From positions 124,001-188,000 of the forward strand of contig DCKD01000087.1 in NCBI GenBank assembly GCA_002320245.1: a stretch of 64,000 nt of DNA, given 5' to 3'. Numbering within the stretch: position 1 is the stretch's first letter; each line of letters starts with the position of its first letter. The notes under the pieces are model-generated. The model was not told where the DNA came from. It ran no database searches and saw only the letters and a list, made by a program, of their open reading frames with translations. Positions 24,851 through 33,288 of the stretch are shown piece after piece. The stretch is from Lachnospiraceae bacterium UBA1683 (GTDB taxonomy: Bacteria > Bacillota > Clostridia > Lachnospirales > Lachnospiraceae). Position numbers and translations under genes: made by a program.

Positions 24851-24986
24851 AGATTCGTGTACTCGTATTTAACAAGTCTAACACCCCGCAGCAAAACTGA
24901 CGGGGCATAACATTTGCTATTGCGCGGCAAGCTGCGTGGCATCTGCCCCTTGCAGCCGCCAAACGGATATACAAACATATCCGCAC

Positions 24987-25006
24987 GGCCCGTTGCTCGC
25001 GGGAAT
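24987..25006. repeat. Dispersed repeat R3, copy 2 (inverted, short)
   Basis: The complement reads ATTCCCGCGAGCAACGGGCC, matching the start of the R3 copies at 11195 and 31549. It lies about 28 nt before the CNNM start codon, within the leader. Confidence 0.6.
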
Positions 25007-25033
25007 AAGTTTTTAAAGGAGTTGATTGAAACA

Positions 25034-26386
25034 TTGGACTCGGGTGACGCGATACAATTTATTATATTGATTATTTTATTATTGCTTTCAGGATTTTTTT
25101 CTTCTGCGGAGACAGCACTGACTACGGTCAACAAGATTAAGATGCGTTCTCTGGCGGATGACGGCAACGAACGTGCCGCAATGGTACTGGATGTCATTGA
25201 GAACCACAAGTCCAAATCCAAGATGCTGAGCGCAATCTTGATAGGGAACAATATTGTGAACCTCTCGGCTTCCTCTATTGCAACTACACTGGCTTATCAC
25301 TTCGGTGGATATATGGTCAGCATTGCAACAGCCATACTGACGGTTGCGATACTTGTATTCGGAGAGATTACCCCAAAGAATATAGCAACGCTTCGTTCCA
25401 CGAAGATGTCGCTCTCCTACATCCGGGTAATCCGGGTATTCATGACAATCATGACACCGTTTATTTTCATTATCAATTTATTCTCCCGCGGAATGCTGTT
25501 TTTATTCCGGGTGGACCCGAATACGACAAATAATGCCATGACAGAGGACGAGCTGCGTACAATCGTTGATGTGAGCCACGAGGATGGCGTCATCGAATCA
25601 GAAGAAAAAGAAATGATATATAATGTATTTGACCTTGGAGATGCGAAGGCAAAAGATGTTATGGTACCCAGGGTACATGTTACATTCGCCGACATCAACA
25701 GCAGTTATCACGAGCTAATTGAGATTTTCAAGGAAGACAAATATACAAGACTTCCGATTTATGAAGACACGACCGACAATGTTGTCGGAACAATTAACAT
25801 GAAGGATCTGCTGCTCTTTGAGAACCGGGAACATTTCCATGTGCGTGATATCCTGCGTGAGGCATATTTTACTTACGAATATAAAAATATCTCTGAGCTG
25901 CTTGTCGAGATGCGTGATGCATCCTTTAACATTGCCATTGTTCTCGATGAATACGGCGAGACTGCCGGACTGATTACTCTGGAGGATATTCTGGAGGAAA
26001 TTGTCGGTGAGATTCATGACGAATATGACGAGAATGAGGAAGACTTCTTCCGCCAGATTAACGACTATGAATACATCATTGAAGGTTCTGTCAGTCTGGA
26101 TGATTTAAACGACCGCCTGAATCTGGATGAAAAAAATCTGGAGCTGGAGTCGGAGGACTTTGATTCCCTCGGCGGTTTCATGATTGAGCATCTGGACCGT
26201 CTGCCAGAAGTCGGCGATGAGATTACAACCGAGGAAGGAATCCGTATGGTAGTAGAAAAACTGGACAAGAACCGCGTAGAGCTGGTTCATATCTTCCTGC
26301 CGGAAGTCCGGCAATCTGCCGATGAGGATTCCGAAGAAGCGCCGGCTGACAATGAAAACTCCGGCAGGGAGGAAAACGCGCACTAA
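25034..26386 (+). CDS. CNNM/CorC-family protein (DUF21-CBS pair-CorC_HlyC)
   Basis: A membrane protein of the hemolysin-C/CorC family, members of which take part in Mg2+ (and Co2+) transport. DUF21, residues about 10-190, has four hydrophobic segments and LSGFFSSAETALTTVNKIK. A CBS pair (about 205-330) contains KDVMVPRVHVTFADI and DKYTRLPIYEDTTDNVVGTI. The C-terminal CorC_HlyC domain (about 345-430) ends in RVELVHIF. The frame is open far upstream, but the only site-supported start I see is a TTG at 25034, 12 nt after AAAGGAG; this gives 450 residues, normal for the family. The acidic tail after 430 is unstructured. A terminator-like stem follows at 26399-26429. Confidence 0.88.
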   Translation: MDSGDAIQFIILIILLLLSGFFSSAETALTTVNKIKMRSLADDGNERAAMVLDVIENHKSKSKMLSAILIGNNIVNLSASSIATTLAYHFGGYMVSIATAILTVAILVFGEITPKNIATLRSTKMSLSYIRVIRVFMTIMTPFIFIINLFSRGMLFLFRVDPNTTNNAMTEDELRTIVDVSHEDGVIESEEKEMIYNVFDLGDAKAKDVMVPRVHVTFADINSSYHELIEIFKEDKYTRLPIYEDTTDNVVGTINMKDLLLFENREHFHVRDILREAYFTYEYKNISELLVEMRDASFNIAIVLDEYGETAGLITLEDILEEIVGEIHDEYDENEEDFFRQINDYEYIIEGSVSLDDLNDRLNLDEKNLELESEDFDSLGGFMIEHLDRLPEVGDEITTEEGIRMVVEKLDKNRVELVHIFLPEVRQSADEDSEEAPADNENSGREENAH

Positions 26387-26398
26387 AGCCTGTGCAAA

Positions 26399-26429
26399 AA
26401 AGGCGGTTCGTTTTATCTGAATCCGCCTT
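26399..26429 (+). terminator. Terminator-like stem after the CNNM gene
   Basis: AAGGCGGTTC and GAATCCGCCTT pair around a 10-nt loop, 12 nt after the stop. There is no long T-run. It lies just before tRNA-Ser. Confidence 0.55.
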
Positions 26430-26436
26430 ACATTAT

Positions 26437-26526
26437 GGAGACGTATCGAAGTGGCCATAACGAGAGCGACTCGAAATCGCTTTGCCGCCTTTACGCGGCA
26501 CGTGGGTTCGAATCCCACCGTCTCCG
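26437..26526 (+). tRNA. tRNA-Ser (anticodon CGA)
   Basis: 90 nt with the long variable arm of tRNA-Ser (GCCGC/GCGGC). The acceptor is GGAGACG/CGTCTCC, the anticodon stem AGCGA/TCGCT encloses loop CTCGAAA (anticodon CGA), and the T-arm is GTGGG/CCCAC. CCA is not encoded. Confidence 0.94.
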
Positions 26527-26545
26527 TTCCAAAGTATACTATTTT

Positions 26546-26588
26546 ACGGAACACCCTATTTTTCTTAAGGGCGTTCCGTTTTTTTTGC
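26546..26588 (+). terminator. Terminator of tRNA-Ser
   Basis: ACGGAACACCCT pairs with AGGGCGTTCCGT (one G-U pair) and is followed by eight Ts. Confidence 0.85.
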
Positions 26589-26593
26589 CTTTG

Positions 26594-26602
26594 CATACTA
26601 TA
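26594..26602 (+). promoter_or_regulatory. Possible sigma-K/E-like -10 of the amidase gene
   Basis: CATACTATA fits the mother-cell -10 pattern CATANNNTA, 30 nt before the amidase ATG. I do not see a good matching -35, so this is tentative; it is consistent with the gene being a sporulation lytic enzyme. Confidence 0.3.
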
Positions 26603-26631
26603 AATAGAAAGTGAATGTAAGAGGTCCTTTT

Positions 26632-27399
26632 ATGCCATATTCAATCATGCTGGACGCGGGACATGGGGGCCGCGATCCGGGGGCTGTATTCAATGGACGG
26701 CAGGAAAAAGACGACAATCTCCGCCTTACTCTCGCTGTCGGCGCGATTCTTCAGGACAACGGAATGGAGGTCTTATACACCCGCACAACAGATGTATATG
26801 AGTCACCTTACGAAAAAGCAATGGAAGCAAATAACGCAGGAGTAGACTTTTTTGTTTCCATCCACAGAAATTCTTTTCCTACCGACAATGTTGTATCGGG
26901 AGTAGAATCCCTCGTTTATGACTTATCTGGAATCAAACTGGAAATGGCAGAGAATATTAATGAGCAATTAGAAATGGTTGGCTTTGTCAATCTCGGGGTA
27001 AGGGCACGCCCGAACCTCGTTGTCCTCCGGCGCACAAAAATGCCCGCTGTTCTTGTCGAAGTCGGATTCATCAATTCCAATACCGACAATCAGTTATTTG
27101 ACGATAATTTCGATGCGATTGCACAGGCGATTGCATCTGGTATCCTGGATACATTGAACAGCTCCGGACAGGATCCGGCTCCGCCTGTCTATCAGGTTCA
27201 GGTCGGCTCCTTCCGCAATGCCGTCTATGCAAACCGTATGCTCAATGAACTTCTGGAAATGGATTTTCCTGCCCGGATTAGCGAGGGTAATGGCTACTTC
27301 CGGGTGCGGGTTGGTAATTTTAATATGCTGGAAGATGCCTCCGCTATGGAACAGCGGCTGCGCCGCGCCGGATATCAGACCTGGATTGTGACAGACTGA
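26632..27399 (+). CDS. N-acetylmuramoyl-L-alanine amidase with SPOR domain
   Basis: Cleaves the bond between MurNAc and L-Ala in peptidoglycan. The Amidase_3 domain (residues 1-175) has the Zn ligands in MLDAGHGGRDPGAVF, the catalytic/Zn Glu in RQEKDDNLRL, SIHRNSF (Zn His) and VLVEVGFINS (catalytic Glu). A SPOR domain (about 188-255) binds denuded glycan. I choose ATG 26632 because of the AAGAGGTC site; an upstream GTG in frame has none. With this start (MPYSIMLDAGHGG) there is no signal peptide, as in Bacillus CwlC, the mother-cell lysis amidase with the same domain order. That role is inferred. The P1 repeat lies downstream. Confidence 0.9.
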   Translation: MPYSIMLDAGHGGRDPGAVFNGRQEKDDNLRLTLAVGAILQDNGMEVLYTRTTDVYESPYEKAMEANNAGVDFFVSIHRNSFPTDNVVSGVESLVYDLSGIKLEMAENINEQLEMVGFVNLGVRARPNLVVLRRTKMPAVLVEVGFINSNTDNQLFDDNFDAIAQAIASGILDTLNSSGQDPAPPVYQVQVGSFRNAVYANRMLNELLEMDFPARISEGNGYFRVRVGNFNMLEDASAMEQRLRRAGYQTWIVTD

Positions 27400-27444
27400 C
27401 TGTGGTGCGGAAAAATATTGTCGGAATATTCTGAAAACCGAGCG

Positions 27445-27485
27445 CAAAGGGGACAGTCCCTTCTGAGAAGGGACTGTCCCCTTTG
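27445..27485. repeat. Palindromic repeat family P1, copy 3
   Basis: Two 20-nt arms (CAAAGGGGACAGTCCCTTCT and its complement) around a central G. It lies between two convergent genes (amidase and glmM), where it may act as a bidirectional terminator. Confidence 0.85.
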
Positions 27486-27498
27486 GATACCTTTTGGA

Positions 27499-28842
27499 TT
27501 ATCCTTCCAAACCTTCCGCCTTGATAACGTCTACAACCTGATTGACATACTGCCCGCAAATCTCATCTGTCGCAGCTTCGACCATAACGCGAATCACCGG
27601 TTCGGTTCCGCTTTCACGCACCAGGATTCTTCCGTCACTTCCGAGTGCTTCTGCCACAGACTCCACTGCTTTCTGGACTGCCGGGTTTTCTCTTGCAGTC
27701 TTTTTATCTGTCACGCGGACATTTTTCAAAAGCTGTGGGTAAATGTTTACTTCCTCGCACAGTTTTGACAGCGGCTGTTTCTTTTCCATAATGACTTCCA
27801 TAATCATCAGGGAAGTCAGGATACCATCACCGGTTCTTGCGTGTTTGCTGAAAATAATATGCCCGGACTGTTCTCCGCCAAGAATATATCCGTTATTCAT
27901 CATGTTTTCATATACATATTTATCGCCAACGGATGTCTGGACGTACTTCATGCCGATTCTGTCGCAGGCTTTGTACAATCCCAGATTCGACATTACGGTT
28001 GTTACGATGGTGTTATCCACAAGCTTACCCTGTTCCATCAGATATTTTCCACAGACATAGAGGATTAAATCCCCATCCACAACATTTCCCTTATCGTCTA
28101 CTGCGATACAACGGTCTGCATCTCCATCATAGGCAAATCCAACATCCAATTGTTTCTCTTTGACGAACGCCTGCAACTGCCCGATATGCGTGGAACCGCA
28201 GTCCGTATTGATATTGACGCCGTTCGGCTCATTACTGATGACATATGTCTTTGCACCCAATGCGTCGAATACACTTTTTGCGATTGCCGAAGAACTTCCG
28301 TTTGCACAGTCCAGCCCTATTCTCTTATCTTTGAACGAGCGGGTGGCAAGCGAAATGAGATGTCCGATATAGCGGTTTCTTCCTGCTGCGTAATCTACTG
28401 TGCGCCCTATATTTTCTTTTGTTGCAAGCGGCAGTTCTTCCGTTTCCCCGTCTATGTAAGCCTCAATCTTCGCCTCGACTTCTGCCTCCATCTTATGTCC
28501 CTGTCCGTTGATAATCTTAATCCCGTTATCATAATACGGATTGTGGCTTGCTGAAATCATAATTCCACAGTCAAAATCTTCCGTCCTTACAACATAAGAC
28601 ACACTTGGCGTTGTCGTCACATGAAGAAGAAAGGCATCTGCCCCGGATGCAGTCAGTCCTGCTGCCAGCGCATACTCAAACATATAACTGCTGCGTCTTG
28701 TATCCTTTCCAATCACAATCCTCGCTTTGTGCTCCTGTCCGAAATACCAGCCAAGATACCGTCCGACTTTGAATGCGTGCTCCACTGTCAATACTACATT
28801 GGCCTCCCCGCGGAAACCATCTGTTCCAAAATATTTTCCCAT
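27499..28842 (-). CDS. glmM: Phosphoglucosamine mutase
   Basis: Interconverts glucosamine-6-P and glucosamine-1-P for UDP-GlcNAc synthesis, linking the amino-sugar pool to the cell wall. Features: GTDGFRGEAN at the N-terminus, the active-site phosphoserine in GIMISASHNPYYDNGIK, the Mg-binding loop AYDGDADRC, the sugar-binding GGEQSGHII and the phosphate-binding RESGTEPVIRVM. The ATG at 28842 (MGKYFGTDGF) follows AGAGGGA; the frame extends nine codons further without a site. This gives 447 residues, normal for GlmM. It is transcribed alone from a good promoter. Alpha-phosphoglucomutase is the main alternative, disfavoured by the length and motifs. Confidence 0.95.
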   Translation of the reverse strand: MGKYFGTDGFRGEANVVLTVEHAFKVGRYLGWYFGQEHKARIVIGKDTRRSSYMFEYALAAGLTASGADAFLLHVTTTPSVSYVVRTEDFDCGIMISASHNPYYDNGIKIINGQGHKMEAEVEAKIEAYIDGETEELPLATKENIGRTVDYAAGRNRYIGHLISLATRSFKDKRIGLDCANGSSSAIAKSVFDALGAKTYVISNEPNGVNINTDCGSTHIGQLQAFVKEKQLDVGFAYDGDADRCIAVDDKGNVVDGDLILYVCGKYLMEQGKLVDNTIVTTVMSNLGLYKACDRIGMKYVQTSVGDKYVYENMMNNGYILGGEQSGHIIFSKHARTGDGILTSLMIMEVIMEKKQPLSKLCEEVNIYPQLLKNVRVTDKKTARENPAVQKAVESVAEALGSDGRILVRESGTEPVIRVMVEAATDEICGQYVNQVVDVIKAEGLEG

Positions 28843-28891
28843 CGTAAAATCCCTCTTATTATTTTTCATTATTTGTCACATTTTCGTATCC

Positions 28892-28920
28892 ATTATATTC
28901 TTTTTCCCGTCCAGATACAA
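28892..28920 (-). promoter_or_regulatory. glmM promoter
   Basis: TTGTAT, 17 nt, TATAAT on the minus strand, about 50 nt before the glmM start codon. Confidence 0.75.
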
Positions 28921-29068
28921 CCTTTTTCATATAATCCCCCTGCAAAAACTTTAGATAACAACCACGGAAAACGTTTCCTTTTTCGGTCAAATGTCTGAAA
29001 AGTTCTATACAAAGACAAAAAGATACGCTAAAATAAGTAGCATAAATGTATTTTTCGGAGGTATTGTC

Positions 29069-29857
29069 ATGATAAAATTAGTAGCCAGCGATTTGGACGG
29101 CACATTATTACAGGACGGTGCGCAGGAATTAACGCCGCGTGCAATAGATTTGATTCACCAGTTAACACAAAAGGGGATTTATTTTGTTGCAGCCAGCGGG
29201 CGGCAGTACGACAATGAACGCCGCGTATTCCGCGCTATCAAAGACGAGATTTCCTATATCGCAGAGAATGGCTCGGTCTGTATCCATCAGGGGCAGGTCA
29301 TTTCCCGCTCTACCATTAATCCCGGTTTATGCACCCGCATTTTAGAAGAAATAAAAAAAGAAAATAATTTTGAGGTTGTCGTTTCCAGAGAGGACACTTG
29401 TTTTATTGAAAACAATGATCCGGAATTTGTCAATCACATTGTAAATGTAATGCACAATACGACACAAATCATTGATGATATCCGAAAAGTAGATGGTCCG
29501 ATTTTAAAAATCGCCATCTGTAATATGACAGACGGTCCTCATATTATTGATAAATACCTGCATCATCTGCAAACTTTGTTTGGCGACGAAATCAAAGTCG
29601 TTACATCCGGAAATATCTGGATAGACTTTATTGCTCCGGGCACAAACAAAGGAGCAGCCCTGTCCGGGCTGCTCAAACTTCTGAAAATCAAGCCGGAAGA
29701 ATGCATGGCATTCGGCGACCAGTACAACGATGTGGAAATGCTGCAATATGTCGGTACAAGTTATGCGATGTCAAATGCCGCACCCGGCATTTCCTATTAT
29801 TCCACATATGTAACCGACTCCGTGGAGGATGTGCTGGAAGATTTGCTGCGGCTTTGA
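29069..29857 (+). CDS. Cof-type HAD-IIB phosphatase
   Basis: A 262-residue haloacid dehalogenase-superfamily hydrolase. Motif I is ASDLDGTLLQ, motif II VAASGRQYDN, and motifs III/IV AALSGLLK and AFGDQYNDVEMLQYVG, with a C2B cap between. These enzymes dephosphorylate sugar phosphates, nucleotides or cofactors; the substrate cannot be predicted here. The ATG at 29069 follows a CGGAGGT site and starts MIKLVASDLDG, the family start; the frame is open 26 codons upstream without one. It is divergent from glmM and convergent with mtnA, 15 nt away. Confidence 0.9.
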   Translation: MIKLVASDLDGTLLQDGAQELTPRAIDLIHQLTQKGIYFVAASGRQYDNERRVFRAIKDEISYIAENGSVCIHQGQVISRSTINPGLCTRILEEIKKENNFEVVVSREDTCFIENNDPEFVNHIVNVMHNTTQIIDDIRKVDGPILKIAICNMTDGPHIIDKYLHHLQTLFGDEIKVVTSGNIWIDFIAPGTNKGAALSGLLKLLKIKPEECMAFGDQYNDVEMLQYVGTSYAMSNAAPGISYYSTYVTDSVEDVLEDLLRL

Positions 29858-29872
29858 TTTGCACCTGATTAT

Positions 29873-30964
29873 TTAATGGTCAGTCCGGTTTGCCGTATCA
29901 TTCACTTTAAGCATAAGCTCCAGATTCTTTTCAAACGGCGCTTTCACAACCCCATATTCCGTCACGATTCCCGCAATCAGCTCGTGGTCTGTGACGTCAA
30001 AGCATGGATTGAATACTTTCACGCCTTCCGGTGCCATCCGCTCCCTGTACCACATCTCCGTAATCTCTTCTGCCGGGCGCTCCTCGATTGGAATCTCGGC
30101 GCCGGATTTCAAAGTCATATCAATCGTGGAGGTCGGAGCGCAGACATACACCGGAACGCCATACTGTTTTGCCACACATGCGACAACCGACGTACCAATT
30201 TTATTCGCAGTATCTCCATTTGCAGCAACACGGTCGCAGCCGACAAATACTGCCTGAACCAGACCTTTTTTCATCACGGATGCAGACATATTGTCACAGA
30301 TTAACGTTACGTCCATTCCGGCTGCCTGTAACTCAAATGCAGTCAGCCGTGCGCCCTGCAGCAGTGGTCTTGTCTCATCCACAAAGATATGGAAACCATA
30401 TCCCTGTTCCTTGCCAAGATACATCGGAGCCGTCGCCGTTCCATACTTCACTGTTGCAAGCTGTCCTGCATTACAATGTGTCAGGAGTCCGTCTCCCGGT
30501 TTCACCAGCTCCAGCGCGTAGATTCCAATCTTCCGGCACACTTCAATATCCTCATCATGAATCTGCACTGCCTCATCATGGAGCAACCGTTTGATTTCTG
30601 CCACACTCTTATCCATATTGGAGCTCACAACTTCTTCCATGCGGTCCAATGCCCAGAATAAATTCACCGCGGTCGGCCGTGATGTCTCCAGATAATCCTT
30701 CGCATTATGGAATTCCCTGCAAAACATATCCGTACACTCTGCGTCAAACCGCTCAGATACCACATAAATACCGATTGCTGCCGCTACTCCGATTGCCGGC
30801 GCCCCGCGCACTTTCAGCAGATAAATTGCGTCCCAGATATCCTCGATATCCGTCAGGGAAAGTATCTCGATTGTCCCCGGCAATTTTGTCTGGTCGATAA
30901 TCACCAGTGCCTTATTCTCTTCGTCCAACGAAACTGTCTCATAATCCAGTATTGTCCGTTCCAT
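29873..30964 (-). CDS. mtnA: S-methyl-5-thioribose-1-phosphate isomerase family protein
   Basis: A 363-residue member of the eIF2B-alpha-like isomerase family. It has KVRGAPAIGVAAAIG, THCNAGQLATVKYGTA with the catalytic Cys, VDETRPLLQGARLTAFEL, VGCDRVAANGDTANKIGT with the catalytic Asp and FNPCFDVTDHELI. MtnA converts methylthioribose-1-P to methylthioribulose-1-P in methionine salvage; relatives act on 5-deoxyribose-1-P or ribose-1,5-bisphosphate. No other salvage gene is nearby. RpiB, another ribose-phosphate isomerase, lies 105 nt upstream on the same strand, so the two may share a pentose-related role (inference). The ATG follows GGAGGAAATGG. Confidence 0.87.
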   Translation of the reverse strand: MERTILDYETVSLDEENKALVIIDQTKLPGTIEILSLTDIEDIWDAIYLLKVRGAPAIGVAAAIGIYVVSERFDAECTDMFCREFHNAKDYLETSRPTAVNLFWALDRMEEVVSSNMDKSVAEIKRLLHDEAVQIHDEDIEVCRKIGIYALELVKPGDGLLTHCNAGQLATVKYGTATAPMYLGKEQGYGFHIFVDETRPLLQGARLTAFELQAAGMDVTLICDNMSASVMKKGLVQAVFVGCDRVAANGDTANKIGTSVVACVAKQYGVPVYVCAPTSTIDMTLKSGAEIPIEERPAEEITEMWYRERMAPEGVKVFNPCFDVTDHELIAGIVTEYGVVKAPFEKNLELMLKVNDTANRTDH

Positions 30965-31069
30965 CCCATTTCCTCCTGTGTGTAAAAGCGCTCATCCACA
31001 ACCCGCCCTACCCTTCTGACTGTTCCCGAACGCCCTGTCAGCTTTGCTGACAAAATACTTACAACATAC

Positions 31070-31516
31070 TTATGAATTTCTTTTTTCGATATCCATAATC
31101 AAATCTACCCTGCGCTGATGTCTTCCGCCTTCAAACTCCGTGTTCAGCCACGTATCCACTATCATCTTCGCCAGCTCTGCCCCAACCACACGGGCGCCGA
31201 ATGCCAATACATTGCAGTCGTTATGCAGCCGCGACATCCTTGCCGTATATGGTTCGCTGCAGACTGCCGCGCGAACACCGGCTACTTTATTTGCCGCCAA
31301 TGAAATCCCAAGACCTGTCCCGCAAATCAGAATCCCACAATCTACTTCATGTGCTGCCACCGCCTTCCCTACAATTTCCCCATAAACCGGATAGTCACAG
31401 CTTTCCGTGGAATTTGTCCCATAATCTACAATCTCATGTCCCTTTTCCTTTAAAAACTCAATGATTTCCGCCTTCAGTTCCAATGCTGAATGGTCATTTC
31501 CGATTCCGATTTTCAT
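31070..31516 (-). CDS. rpiB: Ribose-5-phosphate isomerase B
   Basis: Interconverts ribose-5-P and ribulose-5-P in the pentose phosphate pathway. The 148-residue protein shows IGIGNDHSALELK at the start, VDCGILICGTGLGISLAANKVAGVRAA with the active-site Cys/Thr-Gly loop, and MSRLHNDCNVLAFGARVVG. The C-terminal FEGGRHQRRVDLI is typical. RpiB and the sugar-phosphate isomerase LacA/LacB belong to one family; length and motifs favour RpiB. It is upstream of mtnA on the same strand with a 105-nt gap. Confidence 0.93.
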   Translation of the reverse strand: MKIGIGNDHSALELKAEIIEFLKEKGHEIVDYGTNSTESCDYPVYGEIVGKAVAAHEVDCGILICGTGLGISLAANKVAGVRAAVCSEPYTARMSRLHNDCNVLAFGARVVGAELAKMIVDTWLNTEFEGGRHQRRVDLIMDIEKRNS

Positions 31517-31548
31517 GATTTTTTCTCCTCATTCTTACACAAGCGTTA

Positions 31549-31585
31549 ATTCCCGCGAGCAACGAGCCAGGTAGCCATACTTGCA
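31549..31585. repeat. Dispersed repeat R3, copy 3
   Basis: ATTCCCGCGAGCAACGAGCC, then AGGTAGCCATACTTGCA. Matches 11195-11231 in the same orientation and the shorter inverted copy at 24987-25006. It lies 33 nt upstream of the rpiB start. Confidence 0.7.
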
Positions 31586-31611
31586 GCGGGGTCTTTGACT
31601 TTCATAATTAT

Positions 31612-31873
31612 CTATATTTTGCCCATTTTGAGAGCTCTTGTCAAGTTTAATTCATCTTTTCCCTGATACATGTGGAAATTGTAACTGTTCAGAGCCATGC
31701 GCATCTGTAATGGTTTTATGTGTTGGATGCTTGCATACATAGGCAGCGCCCAGATATGCTCTGGCAGTTGCCGCCGCATATGCAATAGCAATCGGCTCCG
31801 TACACCCCAGTGCCATAACAAGTTCTTCCTTTAATACTTTTATATATTTCTGAGATACAGTTGTTGTCATCAT
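31612..31873 (-). pseudogene. Relic of a UPF0597 (cysteine desulfidase-like) gene interrupted by repeats
   Basis: From the ATG at 31873, about 45 residues match the N-terminus of the UPF0597/CyuA family: KEELVMALGCTEPIAIAYAA, including the conserved GCTEPIA with its Fe-S/active-site Cys. After ARAYLGAA the similarity stops and the sequence becomes repeat R1 and then R2 DNA. Beyond the repeat another short frame ends at 31612 (DELNLTRALKMGKI); its origin is unknown. A full gene would encode about 430 residues. The ribosome region and the missing remainder point to a disabled gene. Confidence 0.7.
31682..31740. repeat. Joined repeats R2 and R1 inside the UPF0597 relic
   Basis: R2 arm TTGTAACTGTTCAGAGCCAT (31682-31701) is followed by GCGCATCTGTAAT and R1 (GGTTTTATGTGTTGGATGC, 31714-31732, to 31740). 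R2 matches the arm of the antiterminator-leader hairpin at 16363-16429; R1 matches 8582-8609. The junction shows the two are parts of one larger element. Confidence 0.65.
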
Positions 31874-31914
31874 CCACTTTCCCTTCTAGGGCCTGGGCAT
31901 GCGCCCTGCAAAAA

Positions 31915-31948
31915 AGCCGCAGTCCCTCAATAATAAGGGATTGCGGCT
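31915..31948 (-). terminator. Terminator of the str operon (after tuf)
   Basis: AGCCGCAATCCCT and AGGGACTGCGGCT (minus strand, one G-U pair) around an 8-nt loop, followed by TTTTT. It lies about 35 nt after the tuf stop. Confidence 0.9.
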
Positions 31949-31982
31949 AATGTTTAAATTAGTATTAATACACTGTCAGGGA

Positions 31983-33170
31983 TTATTCGATAATCTTAGC
32001 AACTGTACCTGAACCTACTGTACGTCCACCTTCACGGATAGCGAAACGAAGTCCCTCTTCCATAGCTACTGGGTGAATCAGTTCAACAGTCATCTCTACG
32101 TTATCTCCAGGCATACACATCTCTACACCGTCCGGCAGATCGCAAACACCTGTTACGTCTGTTGTTCTGAAGTAGAACTGCGGTCTGTAGTTATTGAAGA
32201 ATGGTGTATGACGTCCACCTTCATCTTTTGTCAGAACATAAACCTGGCAAGTAAATTTCTTGTGGCATGTTACTGTTCCTGGTTTAATCAGAACCTGTCC
32301 TCTTTCGATTTCAGTTCTCTGGATACCACGAAGCAGAGCTCCGATGTTATCTCCAGCCTGAGCCTCATCAAGAAGCTTACGGAACATCTCGATACCTGTT
32401 ACAACTGTCTTCTTAACATCTTCGTGAATACCAATGATTTCAACTTCGTCAGATACGTGAAGAGTACCACGCTCTACTCTACCTGTTGCAACTGTACCAC
32501 GTCCTGTGATAGAGAATACATCCTCTACAGGCATCAGGAATGGCTTATCTGTATCACGCTCTGGATCTGGAATGTACTCATCAACTGTATCCATGAGTTC
32601 CATAATCTTATCTCCCCAAGGTCCCATTGGATCTTCAAGAGCTTTCAGAGCAGAACCTTTGATAATCGGGCAGTCAGTAAATTCATACTCTTCCAGTACT
32701 TCATTTACTTCCATTTCTACCAGCTCAATAAGTTCTTCGTCGTCAACCATATCACATTTGTTCAGGAATACAACGATGTAAGGAACGTTAACCTGACGGG
32801 ACAGAAGGATATGCTCTTTTGTCTGAGCCATAACACCGTCTGTAGCAGCTACAACGAGGATAGCTCCGTCCATCTGTGCAGCACCAGTAATCATGTTCTT
32901 AACGTAGTCAGCATGTCCTGGGCAGTCAACGTGTGCGTAGTGACGTTTTGCTGTCTCATACTCAACGTGAGCTGTAGAAATTGTGATACCACGCTCTCTC
33001 TCTTCTGGAGCTTTATCGATGTTCTCGAAATCAACTGCTGCGTTACCTTCAACTCTCTCAGACAGAACTTTTGTGATAGCTGCTGTCAGAGTAGTTTTAC
33101 CATGGTCAACGTGACCGATTGTACCAATATTACAATGTGGTTTGTTTCTTTCAAATTTAGCTTTAGCCAT
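31983..33170 (-). CDS. tuf: Elongation factor Tu
   Basis: Carries aminoacyl-tRNA to the ribosome as a GTP complex. G-domain motifs: GHVDHGKTT (G1), the GITI switch I region, DCPGHADY (G3), NKCDM (G4) and GSAL (G5). Domains II and III are complete and end in [10 protein letters not shown]. The ATG at 33170 ([12 protein letters not shown]) follows an AAGGAGGA site, giving 395 residues; the open frame begins seven codons earlier at a TTG inside that site. Last gene of rpsL-rpsG-fusA-tuf, 118 nt after fusA. Codon choice is visibly restricted, as for highly expressed genes. Confidence 0.98.
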   Translation of the reverse strand: MAKAKFERNKPHCNIGTIGHVDHGKTTLTAAITKVLSERVEGNAAVDFENIDKAPEERERGITISTAHVEYETAKRHYAHVDCPGHADYVKNMITGAAQMDGAILVVAATDGVMAQTKEHILLSRQVNVPYIVVFLNKCDMVDDEELIELVEMEVNEVLEEYEFTDCPIIKGSALKALEDPMGPWGDKIMELMDTVDEYIPDPERDTDKPFLMPVEDVFSITGRGTVATGRVERGTLHVSDEVEIIGIHEDVKKTVVTGIEMFRKLLDEAQAGDNIGALLRGIQRTEIERGQVLIKPGTVTCHKKFTCQVYVLTKDEGGRHTPFFNNYRPQFYFRTTDVTGVCDLPDGVEMCMPGDNVEMTVELIHPVAMEEGLRFAIREGGRTVGSGTVAKIIE

Positions 33171-33288
33171 TTTGAATGTCCTCCTTAACAATCTAACCTG
33201 TATTCAGGCATTTAATTAATCCGCTTTTTGCTCGGCTAACTTTGATTATATTTCAAAGTCAGCCGTTTTTCAAGCGTTTTTCTAATAT

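Noticed and set aside
32073..33188. 371-codon plus-strand open frame opposite tuf
   Set aside because: It is the antisense of a highly conserved gene with biased codons, its translation is Cys/Phe-rich and unlike any family, and no start signal supports it.
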